Shown: positions 1 to 7,308 of the stretch, piece by piece
Layout of the letters: each line of letters starts with the position of its first letter
Position numbering within the stretch: position 1 is the stretch's first letter
Assembly: GCA_030592605.1 (NCBI GenBank)
Contig: JAUVIT010000042.1
Coordinates: forward strand, 1-9,577
Reading direction: 5' to 3'
Source: Bacteroidota bacterium
Lineage (GTDB): Bacteria; Bacteroidota; Bacteroidia; Bacteroidales; GCA-2748055
Length of the DNA: 9,577 bases
Program-made: the position numbers and the translations under genes
The notes under the pieces: model-generated
Seen by the model: only the letters and a program-made list of their open reading frames with translations
The model's database searches: none
What the model was told of the DNA's origin: nothing

Positions 1-843
1 CATATGGCCGACCGGTGCAAGGAAATCTCAAACGGCGAACTTACTATCGATATTTACCCCAGTGGTCAACTTGGTTCCGAGCAGCAATGCGTGGAGCTGC
101 TTCAGATAGGAAGTCTGGCCATCACCAAGGTGTCTGCTGCCGTCATGGAGAGTTTTACCGAAGAGTTCAAGGTACTTGGACTGCCCTATATATTCAGGTC
201 CAAGGAGCACTCTTTCAGTGTACTGGACGGCGAAATAGGAGATGAACTGCTCCTGAGTACCGAGCCCTTCTGGATCAGGGGACTTTGTTTCTATGATGCC
301 GGAAGTCGGAGTTTCTATACCATCGACAGGCCAATCACTCATCCGGACGACCTGAAGGGAATGAAAATAAGGGTAATGAAAAGTATCACAGCCATGGAGA
401 TGGTAAAGGCTCAGGGGGGCTCCCCTACTCCTATCTCCTGGGGAGAACTCTACACGGCCCTGCAAAGTGGTGTGGTGGACGGAGCAGAGAATAATCCACC
501 CAGTTTCTATACCAGTCACCACTACGAAGTCTGTAAATACTACAGTTTAAACGAGCACACCATGGTTCCCGATGTACTGATTATCAGTCAGAAAGTTTGG
601 AAAAAACTTACCGACCAGGAAAAAGAGTACTTGCAACAGGCTGCAGATGAATCTGTGGTAGTTGAGCGAAAATTGTGGGCTGAATCCGAAAAGGAGTCAT
701 TGCGGATCGTACAGGAGTCCGGGGTGGAAATCAACTATCCCGATAAGGAACCTTTTGCCGAAAAGGTCGAAGAATTACTAGAGTCGTACCGGGAAAACGA
801 AAAGTTATTTGATCTGATCACAAGAATCAGAGAAGTAAAATAG
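1..843 (+). CDS. dctP: TRAP transporter substrate-binding protein DctP (5'-partial)
   Basis: This is the periplasmic solute receptor of a tripartite ATP-independent (TRAP) transporter, which captures a carboxylate and delivers it to the DctQM membrane pair. The reading frame is open to the left edge, and the ATG at base 4 is internal: it lies just before the family's S-N-G-E / Y-P-x-G-Q-L-G-S block (residues 9-25 counted from that ATG). The signal peptide and first strand, roughly 50 residues, are therefore outside the window. The family block G-M-K-I-R-V (119-124) contains the Arg (R123) that in characterised receptors such as SiaP pairs with the substrate carboxylate. It is followed by P-T-P-I-S-W-G-E-L-Y-T-A-L-Q and G-V-V-D-G-A-E-N-N (141-164). 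The gene ends in TAG 5 bases before dctQ. The exact ligand cannot be read from the sequence; a uronate, aldonate or dicarboxylate is plausible. Confidence 0.93.
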   Translation, partial: HMADRCKEISNGELTIDIYPSGQLGSEQQCVELLQIGSLAITKVSAAVMESFTEEFKVLGLPYIFRSKEHSFSVLDGEIGDELLLSTEPFWIRGLCFYDAGSRSFYTIDRPITHPDDLKGMKIRVMKSITAMEMVKAQGGSPTPISWGELYTALQSGVVDGAENNPPSFYTSHHYEVCKYYSLNEHTMVPDVLIISQKVWKKLTDQEKEYLQQAADESVVVERKLWAESEKESLRIVQESGVEINYPDKEPFAEKVEELLESYRENEKLFDLITRIREVK

Positions 844-848
844 AAAAT

Positions 849-1319
849 ATGAAATTTCAGAAGAGCCTAAACAAGGTATTGGAGTTGTTCCTGGTAATCC
901 TGATGTCGGTACTGGTGGTGGATGTACTGTGGCAGGTATTCAGCCGTTACCTCCTCTCCTCCCCCTCTTCCTTTACCGATGAGCTGGCTGGTTACCTGCT
1001 TATCTGGGTGGGCGTTCTGGGTGCCGCCTATGTAGCAGGAAGAAAAGAGCACCTGGCCATAGATATCCTGGTTCAGAAAAGTCCTCCAGCCAGGCAGCGT
1101 ATCTTGCAAATTATCATACATTCACTCATCCTTTTGTTTGCGCTCTCTGTGATGGTAATCGGTGGTGCGGTACTGGTGTACACCCGTTTTGTACTACAGG
1201 TTAAATCGGCAGCCCTCCAGCTTCCACTGGGTTACGTCTATAGTGTCCTTCCCATCAGCGGACTGATTATCATTTATTACGAAGTGCTGCACATTCTCAA
1301 AGTAAAAAATTCCAAATAG
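849..1319 (+). CDS. dctQ: TRAP transporter small permease DctQ
   Basis: This is the small membrane subunit of the TRAP transporter, 156 residues, the usual size for the family. Four hydrophobic helices are visible at about 10-30, 44-63, 84-112 and 127-148. Between helices 1 and 2 lies the DctQ signature W-Q-V-F-S-R-Y (28-34) followed by S-F-T-D-E-L-A (41-47). It is followed by W-V-G-V-L-G-A-A at the second helix and by the R-K-E-H-L-A-I-D segment (65-72), all typical of the family. DctQ clamps onto DctM and helps dock the substrate-loaded DctP. The gene begins 5 bases after dctP and ends with TAG one base before the dctM start, so the three genes are surely one transcription unit. There is no clear Shine-Dalgarno sequence, only an A-rich leader, as expected in Bacteroidota. 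Confidence 0.92.
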   Translation: MKFQKSLNKVLELFLVILMSVLVVDVLWQVFSRYLLSSPSSFTDELAGYLLIWVGVLGAAYVAGRKEHLAIDILVQKSPPARQRILQIIIHSLILLFALSVMVIGGAVLVYTRFVLQVKSAALQLPLGYVYSVLPISGLIIIYYEVLHILKVKNSK

Positions 1320-1320
1320 T

Positions 1321-2775
1321 ATGGAAGTTCTGATTCTCGTCCTCAGTTTTATAATCCTCCTGGTGATTGGTGTACCCATCGCCTTTAGTATTGGAATCTC
1401 CGGGATTCTGACCATGCTGATGTCCATCGATACCATGCCCGCACTAACCACCTTTGCGCAGCGTATGGCCACCGGACTGGATAGCTTTGCCCTGCTTGCC
1501 ATTCCCTTCTTTGTACTGGCAGGAGGAATAATGAACAGCGGGGGAATTGCCATGCGACTAATCAATTTTGCAAGGGTGCTGGTTGGCAGGCTTCCAGCCG
1601 GACTGGCCTTTGTAAATGTAATTGCCAATATGCTTTTTGGAGCCATCTCTGGTTCTGCAGCAGCTGCCACATCGGCCATTGGAAGTATCATGGGGCCTGA
1701 AATGAAAAAAGAGGGCTATGATGAGAATTTCAGTGCTGCAGTCAATATCACATCGGCAACCACCGGTTTGACCATTCCTCCCAGTAATATCCTGATCATC
1801 TTTTCGCTGGCCAGCGGAGGTGTATCCATTACGGCACTTTTCCTGGCAGGATACGTTCCCGGAATTCTCACAGGTGTTGGAATTATGCTGGTAGCCATGT
1901 CCATGATGGTACTGAAGAATCGGGGAGTCAAAGGACTGGCAAAATTACTGGGAAAACTATTGCTGATCACCGCAGTTCTGATTGGTGCCGGTATCGGGTT
2001 GAAAGTGGTACACGGAGCCTCTGCCCCGGCTTTTAAGGGAGTGATGTACGGATTGCTGGGACTCTTCCTGGGCTACTCGGTTTACAAATCGGCCACCAAC
2101 TGGGAGTTCTTCAAATTCGCTTTTAAAAAATTTATAGATGCCCTGCCCTCCCTGCTTATGCTGATCATTGTGATCGGAGGAATCGTGGCAGGTTATTTCA
2201 CCGCCACAGAAGCATCGGCTGTGGCTGTTTTATATGCTCTGATCCTGGCACTGATCTATAAGGAGATTACCATAAAAGACCTTCCTGCCATTATTCTGAA
2301 ATCGATCCGGACCACCTGCATCGTCCTGCTCCTGGTAGCCACCAGCATCGGGATGTCATGGATCATGTCCTACGAAAACATCCCCCAGAATGTCAGCACC
2401 GGCCTGCTTAGCCTCAGCGATAATCCTGTGGTAATCCTGCTGGTTATCAATTTTATCCTGCTCTTTGTGGGAATATTTATGGATATGACTCCGGCCGTTC
2501 TGATCTTCACCCCAATCTTCCTTCCCATTGTATCTGTCCAGCTGGGCATGGATCCCATCCATTTTGGGATCATTATGGTGCTGAACCTTTGTGTGGGGCT
2601 CTGTACCCCTCCTGTTGGCTCAGTATTATTCATTGGATGTAGTGTGGCTAACCTGAAAATTGAAAAGGTGATAAAACCCCTGTTGCCCATGTTTATTGTT
2701 ATGATAGTGGTACTGATGCTGGTTACCTTCATCCCTTCCCTGAGCCTCTGGCTACCCAATCTGTTAATGAATTAA
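1321..2775 (+). CDS. dctM: TRAP transporter large permease DctM, with an extra hydrophobic hairpin
   Basis: This is the large, Na+-coupled transport subunit of the TRAP system (DctM, ion transporter superfamily). Family landmarks are G-A-I-S-G-S-A-A-A-A-T-S (107-118) and T-I-P-P-S-N (151-156) in the first half. In the second half they are F-T-A-T-E-A-S-A-V-A (293-302), D-M-T-P-A-V-L-I-F-T-P (388-398) and C-V-G-L-C-T-P-P-V-G (424-433). The two halves show the inverted pseudo-repeat expected for this elevator transporter. At 484 residues it is longer than the roughly 425-435 usual for DctM. The surplus lies mainly at about 203-258, between the two halves, and contains two hydrophobic stretches (about 207-229 and 238-255) that could form an additional membrane hairpin. 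It starts one base after the dctQ stop, is translationally coupled to it, and ends with TAA just upstream of the inverted repeat at 2781. Confidence 0.94.
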   Translation: MEVLILVLSFIILLVIGVPIAFSIGISGILTMLMSIDTMPALTTFAQRMATGLDSFALLAIPFFVLAGGIMNSGGIAMRLINFARVLVGRLPAGLAFVNVIANMLFGAISGSAAAATSAIGSIMGPEMKKEGYDENFSAAVNITSATTGLTIPPSNILIIFSLASGGVSITALFLAGYVPGILTGVGIMLVAMSMMVLKNRGVKGLAKLLGKLLLITAVLIGAGIGLKVVHGASAPAFKGVMYGLLGLFLGYSVYKSATNWEFFKFAFKKFIDALPSLLMLIIVIGGIVAGYFTATEASAVAVLYALILALIYKEITIKDLPAIILKSIRTTCIVLLLVATSIGMSWIMSYENIPQNVSTGLLSLSDNPVVILLVINFILLFVGIFMDMTPAVLIFTPIFLPIVSVQLGMDPIHFGIIMVLNLCVGLCTPPVGSVLFIGCSVANLKIEKVIKPLLPMFIVMIVVLMLVTFIPSLSLWLPNLLMN

Positions 2776-2780
2776 TTTTT

Positions 2781-2805
2781 AGTTAGCGTATTTTTTACGT
2801 TAACT
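2781..2805. promoter_or_regulatory. 25-base inverted repeat: candidate operator of the xylose regulator or hairpin ending the TRAP operon
   Basis: The arms AGTTAGCGTA (2781-2790) and TACGTTAACT (2796-2805) are inverted copies with one mismatched pair, separated by five T's. It starts five bases after the dctM stop. Its right arm overlaps the candidate -7 promoter box (2801-2808) of the regulator gene, the position expected for an autoregulatory repressor site. As plus-strand RNA the single mismatch becomes a G-U pair, giving a continuous 10-bp stem followed by a T-rich stretch (TTTGCTTTTGACTTT), so it could also act as a weak terminator for dctPQM. The sequence cannot separate the two roles, and both may hold. 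Confidence 0.55.
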
Positions 2806-2808
2806 TTG
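2801..2808 (+). promoter_or_regulatory. Candidate Bacteroidota -7 promoter element for the xylose operon
   Basis: TAACTTTG fits the TAnnTTTG -7 consensus of Bacteroidota primary-sigma promoters. Transcription would start near 2815, leaving a leader of about 27 bases before the regulator ATG at 2842. The matching -33 element (TTTG) is not clean; only a T-rich TTTTTAG lies at about the right distance (2776-2782). The box overlaps the right arm of the inverted repeat, so a protein bound there would block RNA polymerase. Confidence 0.45.
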
Positions 2809-2841
2809 CTTTTGACTTTAATCTTTCCTAATTTAGCCAGC

Positions 2842-3585
2842 ATGAATCTGCCCGGCAGGAACATCAATCCTCATATTTCGGTCGACTGTGTGATCTTCGG
2901 ATTCAGTACCAATCAGTTGAAAGTCTTGCTAATCAAGAGAGCATATACTAACTCATCGGGCAGACTCAGCAATGATCATAAGCTTCCGGGCGACTTTATT
3001 GCCATAAATGAGGATCTGGACCTGGCCGCTTCCAGGACACTTAAGGAGCTAACGGGCTTGAAAGATATCTACCTTCAACAGTTTGCTTTTTTTGGCATGC
3101 CCGACCGAATCTCAAAAAGTATGGATATCGCATGGCTGAATGAAACAAGCGGACATAAGATTCAACGTGTAGTTACGGCAGCTTACTACTCCCTGATCAA
3201 TATAACTGATACCAACAGCGATTTTGCCATCAAGAATAATGCGACATGGATTGATGTTAAACAGGTGCCCGATCTTGCCTTTGATCATGCCACCATTATT
3301 AGCAATGGACTGGCACACCTGCAGCTTACATTACGAAACGAACCCATAGGATTTGAATTGCTCCCGGAGAAGATTACCATCAGGGAATTGCAGACCCTCT
3401 ATGAGATGATCCTGGACTGTACCCTGGACAACCGGAATTTCAGAAAGAAAATCCTGAAATCAACTTATATGGTCCAGCTGGAGGAGAAGCAGAGAGGGGT
3501 GGCCCACAAACCCGCATACTACTATCGATTTGATAGAAACATATACGAAAAATATAAAAAGGAATCCCTTGGATTCAATTTCTAA
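2842..3585 (+). CDS. Nudix-domain winged-helix transcriptional regulator of xylose genes (NrtR/AraR-type)
   Basis: This predicted DNA-binding sugar regulator has 247 residues. The N-terminal 150 or so residues have the Nudix fold: I-S-V-D-C-V-I-F-G at 12-20, L-K-V-L-L-I-K-R at 26-33 and a Nudix-box remnant at 50-73. The C-terminal part (about 171-240) is the winged helix typical of NrtR-family proteins, with L-L-P-E-K-I-T (173-179), E-L-Q-T-L-Y-E (182-188), N-F-R-K-K-I-L (199-205) and a Y-Y-R-F-D end (227-231). The Nudix box is degenerate (Gly to Asp at 51, Glu to Thr at 66, Glu to Leu at 70), so hydrolase activity is unlikely and the domain probably binds an effector. The related AraR of Bacteroides thetaiotaomicron is a known arabinose regulator; position upstream of xylBA suggests xylose or xylulose 5-phosphate as the ligand here. 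The ATG at 2842 is preferred over a TTG at 2806, which lies inside the promoter and adds residues not typical of the family. Confidence 0.88.
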   Translation: MNLPGRNINPHISVDCVIFGFSTNQLKVLLIKRAYTNSSGRLSNDHKLPGDFIAINEDLDLAASRTLKELTGLKDIYLQQFAFFGMPDRISKSMDIAWLNETSGHKIQRVVTAAYYSLINITDTNSDFAIKNNATWIDVKQVPDLAFDHATIISNGLAHLQLTLRNEPIGFELLPEKITIRELQTLYEMILDCTLDNRNFRKKILKSTYMVQLEEKQRGVAHKPAYYYRFDRNIYEKYKKESLGFNF

Positions 3586-3598
3586 TATTTTGATTATT

Positions 3599-3624
3599 AA
3601 CTTACTAATATTATAACTTACTAA
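3599..3624. repeat. Tandem 10-base direct repeat upstream of xylB
   Basis: AACTTACTAA occurs at 3599-3608 and again at 3615-3624, 16 bases apart start to start, in the AT-rich 49-base gap between the regulator and xylB. The second copy ends 10 bases before the xylB ATG, so a bound protein could affect initiation or an internal promoter. The repeat shares the TTAACT core with the right arm of the inverted repeat upstream of the regulator, but is not itself a good palindrome. In such AT-rich sequence chance similarity is possible. Confidence 0.5.
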
Positions 3625-3634
3625 CTTTTTCCAT

Positions 3635-5125
3635 ATGTATTTACTTGGATATGACGTAGGAAGTTCTTCGGTAAAAGCCAGCCTGATCAATGCAGAATCG
3701 GGCCGGGCCGTTGCTTCGGCTTTCTACCCCAAAAAAGAGATGAAGATTGCTGCCCCCAAACCTGGTTGGGCCGAGCAGGACCCGGATCAATGGTGGAGCA
3801 ACCTTATGCTTGCCACCAATGATGTAATGCAGTCTGCTGAGATAGATCCATCCTCCATTAAATCCATTGGTATCGCCTACCAGATGCATGGACTTGTGCT
3901 GGTGGACAAAGATTATAACTTGCTCAGATCGTCCATCATCTGGTGCGACTCCCGGGCGATATCCCATGGTGATCATGCCATGGAAAAAATTGGTCAGGAT
4001 CGCTGTCTTTCCCACCTGCTGAATTCCCCCGGGAACTTCACTGCCTCCAAGCTAAGCTGGGTCATTATGAATGAGCCGGAGATCTACGAGAAGGCATATA
4101 AATTTATGCTGCCGGGCGACTATATTGCCATGAAACTGACGGGAGAAATCAATACCACCATATCTGGACTGTCTGAAGGAATCATGTGGGATTTCCAGGA
4201 GAATTCACTGGCTGACTTCCTGTTGGAGTATTATGGCATTCACCAAGACCTGGTGCCCGATATTGTTCCAACATTTTCGGAGCAGGGGCGTCTTTCCACA
4301 AGCGCTGATGAGGAACTTGGGCTGGTTCCCGGAATCCGGATTGCCTACCGTGCAGGCGACCAACCCAACAATGCATTTTCACTGAATGTATTAAATCCCG
4401 GGGAGATAGCAGCCACCGCAGGAACATCAGGGGTGGTTTATGGGGTAAGCGATGAGGTAAGATATGATCCCCTGAGCCGGGTCAATACCTTTGCCCACGT
4501 TAACCACAGTCCTGAACTCAACAGGCTGGGTGTATTACTTTGTATCAATGGAACCGGTATCCAGTACTCCTGGCTCAGACAGCATCTGGCACAGAGGGAG
4601 ATGAACTACCCGGCCCTGAACGACCTGGCCATGGAGGCTCCAGTAGGCTCGGACGGACTGCTTATGTTACCCTTTGGTAACGGGGCCGAACGTATGTTAG
4701 GGAATAAGGATGTGGGAGCAACGGTTAAAAATATAAATTTCAATATACATAACAACGCCCACCTGGTACGCGCTGCCCAGGAGGGTGTAGCATTTGCCAT
4801 GCACTATGGAATGGAAATTCTGAAAGAGACCGGGATAAATCCCACAGTGATCAGGGCAGGATGGGCCAATATGTTCCTTAGTCGGATATTCCGGGAAACT
4901 TTGGTAGAAATTTCGGGTGCCACCCTTGAGCTTTATGATACAGATGGTTCCATTGGAGCAGCCAATGGGGCCGGAATTGGATCAGGAATCTTCGGCTCCT
5001 TTGAGGAAGCCTTTGAGAACCTTCATAGAAGGATGGTTGTAGAGCCCACAAATAAAGAGCCCGAAAAGTATAATGAGGCTTACAGGCAGTGGACAGCGGC
5101 CCTTGATAATTGTATTTCGGGATAG
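3635..5125 (+). CDS. xylB: Xylulokinase (FGGY kinase)
   Basis: This enzyme phosphorylates D-xylulose with ATP to give D-xylulose 5-phosphate in the cytoplasm, the second step of the isomerase pathway. At 496 residues it is full length for xylulokinase (about 480-500). The N-terminal nucleotide-fold motif G-Y-D-V-G-S-S-S-V-K spans 5-14, with D7 matching D6 of E. coli XylB. W-A-E-Q-D-P-D-Q-W-W (45-54) and the substrate loop Q-M-H-G (83-86) follow. The putative catalytic base is D242 in A-G-D-Q-P-N-N-A, equivalent to E. coli D233, and A-G-T-S-G (262-266) is the second phosphate-binding motif. The usual G-G-G-A-R-S adenosine motif is replaced by R-A-G-W-A-N-M-F-L-S (407-416), which I recall as the form common in Bacteroidota xylulokinases. 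It lies 49 bases after the regulator and 36 before xylA. A Shine-Dalgarno sequence is absent. Confidence 0.95.
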   Translation: MYLLGYDVGSSSVKASLINAESGRAVASAFYPKKEMKIAAPKPGWAEQDPDQWWSNLMLATNDVMQSAEIDPSSIKSIGIAYQMHGLVLVDKDYNLLRSSIIWCDSRAISHGDHAMEKIGQDRCLSHLLNSPGNFTASKLSWVIMNEPEIYEKAYKFMLPGDYIAMKLTGEINTTISGLSEGIMWDFQENSLADFLLEYYGIHQDLVPDIVPTFSEQGRLSTSADEELGLVPGIRIAYRAGDQPNNAFSLNVLNPGEIAATAGTSGVVYGVSDEVRYDPLSRVNTFAHVNHSPELNRLGVLLCINGTGIQYSWLRQHLAQREMNYPALNDLAMEAPVGSDGLLMLPFGNGAERMLGNKDVGATVKNINFNIHNNAHLVRAAQEGVAFAMHYGMEILKETGINPTVIRAGWANMFLSRIFRETLVEISGATLELYDTDGSIGAANGAGIGSGIFGSFEEAFENLHRRMVVEPTNKEPEKYNEAYRQWTAALDNCISG

Positions 5126-5161
5126 AAGACAGTATTAATATAAACTATAAAACAATATAAA

Positions 5162-6493
5162 ATGGACTACTTATTAGGTAAGAAGGAGTATTTTCCGGGC
5201 TTAGGGAAAATCAAATTCGATGGCAGGGAATCGGACAATCCGCTGGCCTTTAAATTCTATGATGAAAACAAAGTGATCGCGGGAAAAACCATGAAAGAAC
5301 ATCTGCGTTTTGCAGTGGCCTACTGGCACACCTTCTGTGGAACCGGAGAGGATCCCTTCGGACCTGGAACCCAGCTATTCCCATGGGCCAGCGGCAGTAC
5401 GGCTATTGATCGCGCCAAAAATAAGATGGATGCCGCCTTTGAATTCTTTACAAAAATTGGAACACCTTACTACTGTTTTCATGATATCGATGTTGTATCT
5501 GAAGGCAGCTCGATAAATGAATATGAGAGTAATATGCATACCATGGTGGAGTATGCAAAGCAAAAGCAATCCGACTCGGGGGTCAAACTCCTGTGGGGTA
5601 CTGCCAATGTCTTTTCAAATCCACGCTATATGAATGGAGCCTCCACCAATCCGGATTTCAATGTGCTTCCCTGGGCAGCCACACAGGTGAAAAATGCTCT
5701 GGATGCCACCATTGCACTGGGCGGTGAGAACTATGTATTCTGGGGAGGTCGCGAAGGCTATATGTCGCTGCTAAATACCGATATGAAGCGTGAGCAGGAG
5801 CACCTGGCCAAATTCCTTCATATGGCCAAGGACTATGCACGCGGCAAAGGATTTACAGGGCCCTTCCTTATTGAGCCCAAACCCATGGAACCTACCAAGC
5901 ACCAGTATGATTTCGATACCGCCACAGTGATCGGATTCCTTCAGAAATATGGTCTGGCCGGCGATTTCAAGATGAATATTGAGGTGAACCATGCCACCCT
6001 GGCAGGGCATACTTTTCAGCATGAGCTTCAGGTGGCCGTGGATAACGGGCTCTTCTGCTCCATCGATGCCAACAGAGGAGATTACCAGAATGGATGGGAT
6101 ACGGACCAGTTTCCGGTGAATCTCTACGAGCTGGTCGAATCGATGCTTCCCATTGTGGAGGCAGGTGGATTTACCACTGGAGGAATCAACTTCGATGCTA
6201 AAACAAGGCGCAACAGCACCGATATGGAGGACATCTTTATAGCCCATATTACAGGTATGGATGTTTTTGCCAGGGCCTTTGAGATCACCCTGGAAATGCT
6301 TGAGAAAAGTGCTTTCAAAAAGATGAGAGCAGAACGATATAAGTCCTTTGACAGTGGCGACGGTGCGAAGTTTGAGAAGGGAGAGTTGAACCTGGAACAG
6401 CTGAGCGCCCTTGCTAAAGCCAATGGAGAACCCCGGCAAATCTCCGGAAAGCAGGAGCTCTACGAATCAATCATTAACCTGTATATTAAATAG
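5162..6493 (+). CDS. xylA: Xylose isomerase (class II)
   Basis: This enzyme interconverts D-xylose and D-xylulose using two divalent metal ions, the first step of xylose catabolism in the cytoplasm. It has 443 residues, the length of class II (E. coli/Bacteroides-type) isomerases. Expected active-site positions are present. Catalytic His107 and Asp110 lie in Y-C-F-H-D-I-D, and Glu238 and Lys240 in the signature [15 protein letters not shown] (236-250). Glu274 and His277 lie in [12 protein letters not shown]. Asp302 is in D-A-N-R-G-D, Asp313 and Asp315 in W-D-T-D-Q-F-P, and Asp345 in N-F-D-A-K. No key residue is missing, so it should be active. The sequence closely resembles the Bacteroides-type enzyme, which supports the phylum assignment. 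An A/T-rich, purine-rich leader precedes the ATG. The TAG stop is 5 bases from the permease start, so the two are co-transcribed. Confidence 0.97.
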   Translation: MDYLLGKKEYFPGLGKIKFDGRESDNPLAFKFYDENKVIAGKTMKEHLRFAVAYWHTFCGTGEDPFGPGTQLFPWASGSTAIDRAKNKMDAAFEFFTKIGTPYYCFHDIDVVSEGSSINEYESNMHTMVEYAKQKQSDSGVKLLWGTANVFSNPRYMNGASTNPDFNVLPWAATQVKNALDATIALGGENYVFWGGREGYMSLLNTDMKREQEHLAKFLHMAKDYARGKGFTGPFLIEPKPMEPTKHQYDFDTATVIGFLQKYGLAGDFKMNIEVNHATLAGHTFQHELQVAVDNGLFCSIDANRGDYQNGWDTDQFPVNLYELVESMLPIVEAGGFTTGGINFDAKTRRNSTDMEDIFIAHITGMDVFARAFEITLEMLEKSAFKKMRAERYKSFDSGDGAKFEKGELNLEQLSALAKANGEPRQISGKQELYESIINLYIK

Positions 6494-6498
6494 AGAGA

Positions 6499-7293
6499 AT
6501 GTCAAGAGACCCACAGTCCCGCTCAATACCTCCAGTAATTTTTGCACTGACACTGGTGGCCACACTTGGAGGTCTCCTTTTCGGGTACGATACTGCAGTG
6601 ATAAATGGTGCCACCGAAGCCCTGAGACAATTTTTTATAACACCTCTTGAGGCTGATCCCGTACTTGCATCTGCCACTATTATTCAGTTCAAAGTAATCG
6701 TCAGCATCTGCCTTGTCATTATTTTTGCCTTTATCACCAGCTTTATTCTCAGGCTTTTCAAAAATGGCAAAGCAGTAGTAATCAGCGTGTTCTTGTGGGG
6801 AATCGGACTCTTCCTACTCTACTTAAGCTTTCTCAGGGGAGAGAATGTGCTCACTGAATCGCTGGGGAACTCCATCAAGGGCTTTACAATCTCCAGTGCA
6901 CTGGTAGGATGTATCATTGGAGGATCGCTGGGTGGATATATCGGACAGAGTTTGGGAAGAAAGCGAGGTTTAATCCTCGCTGCCATTCTCTTCCTGATCT
7001 CTGCACTGGGGTCGGCCATGCCAGAGCAGTTTAACTTCATGGGACTCTCCACCATCAGCTCCTTTATCTTCTACAGGATACTGGGAGGTATTGGCGTGGG
7101 ACTGGCATCCATGCTCTCGCCCATGTATATTGCTGAGATTGCTCCTGCAAATATCCGGGGCAAGCTTGTTTCATGGAACCAGTTTGCCATTATATTTGGC
7201 ATGGTGGTGGTCTACTTTGTAAATTACTTCATCGCCCGGGGCAGAGCCCCCGAATGGATCAATGCAACTGGATGGAGATGGATGTTTGGATAG
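6499..7293 (+). CDS. N-terminal half of the XylE-type symporter, ending at the premature TAG
   Basis: This 264-residue product would contain the first MFS domain only. Helix 1 holds T-L-G-G-L-L-F-G-Y-D-T-A-V-I (22-35), with D31 equivalent to the proton-coupling Asp27 of E. coli XylE. The helix 2-3 loop motif is L-G-R-K-R-G (152-157). Helix 4 carries the long match Y-R-I-L-G-G-I-G-V-G-L-A-S-M-L-S (192-207), and Q228 in N-Q-F-A-I-I-F-G matches sugar-binding Gln168. Residues about 62-120, between helices 1 and 2, are an insertion relative to E. coli XylE. It carries two hydrophobic stretches (about 64-86 and 92-112) split by a charged K-N-G-K turn. On its own this half should not transport. Confidence 0.8.
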   Translation: MSRDPQSRSIPPVIFALTLVATLGGLLFGYDTAVINGATEALRQFFITPLEADPVLASATIIQFKVIVSICLVIIFAFITSFILRLFKNGKAVVISVFLWGIGLFLLYLSFLRGENVLTESLGNSIKGFTISSALVGCIIGGSLGGYIGQSLGRKRGLILAAILFLISALGSAMPEQFNFMGLSTISSFIFYRILGGIGVGLASMLSPMYIAEIAPANIRGKLVSWNQFAIIFGMVVVYFVNYFIARGRAPEWINATGWRWMFG

Positions 7294-7308
7294 GAAACCA
7301 TACCGGCA

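Noticed and set aside
407..416. Loss of ATP binding in xylulokinase because the usual G-G-G-A-R-S motif is absent (positions are XylB residues)
   Set aside because: The alternative A-G-x-A-N-M-F-L-S form appears to be usual for Bacteroidota xylulokinases, and both catalytic Asp residues and the other phosphate motifs are present.
28..522. Minus-strand open frame of 164 codons opposite dctP
   Set aside because: It lies wholly antisense to a conserved DctP domain, has no recognisable domain and no start context.
1194..1691. Minus-strand open frame of 165 codons opposite dctQ/dctM
   Set aside because: Antisense to two well-supported genes; its composition mirrors the hydrophobic codons of the plus strand.
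2806..2841. Upstream TTG start for the Nudix regulator
   Set aside because: The TTG lies inside the candidate -7 box and adds 12 residues unlike the family's N-terminus; the ATG at 2842 precedes the conserved start.
5771..6439. Minus-strand open frame of 222 codons opposite xylA
   Set aside because: Antisense to the conserved catalytic region of xylose isomerase and without family features; a chance opening.
7291..7293. Pyrrolysine insertion or reassigned TAG codon
   Set aside because: TAG is the ordinary stop of dctP, dctQ, xylB and xylA here, the position is Ser in relatives, and pyrrolysine is not known from sugar porters.
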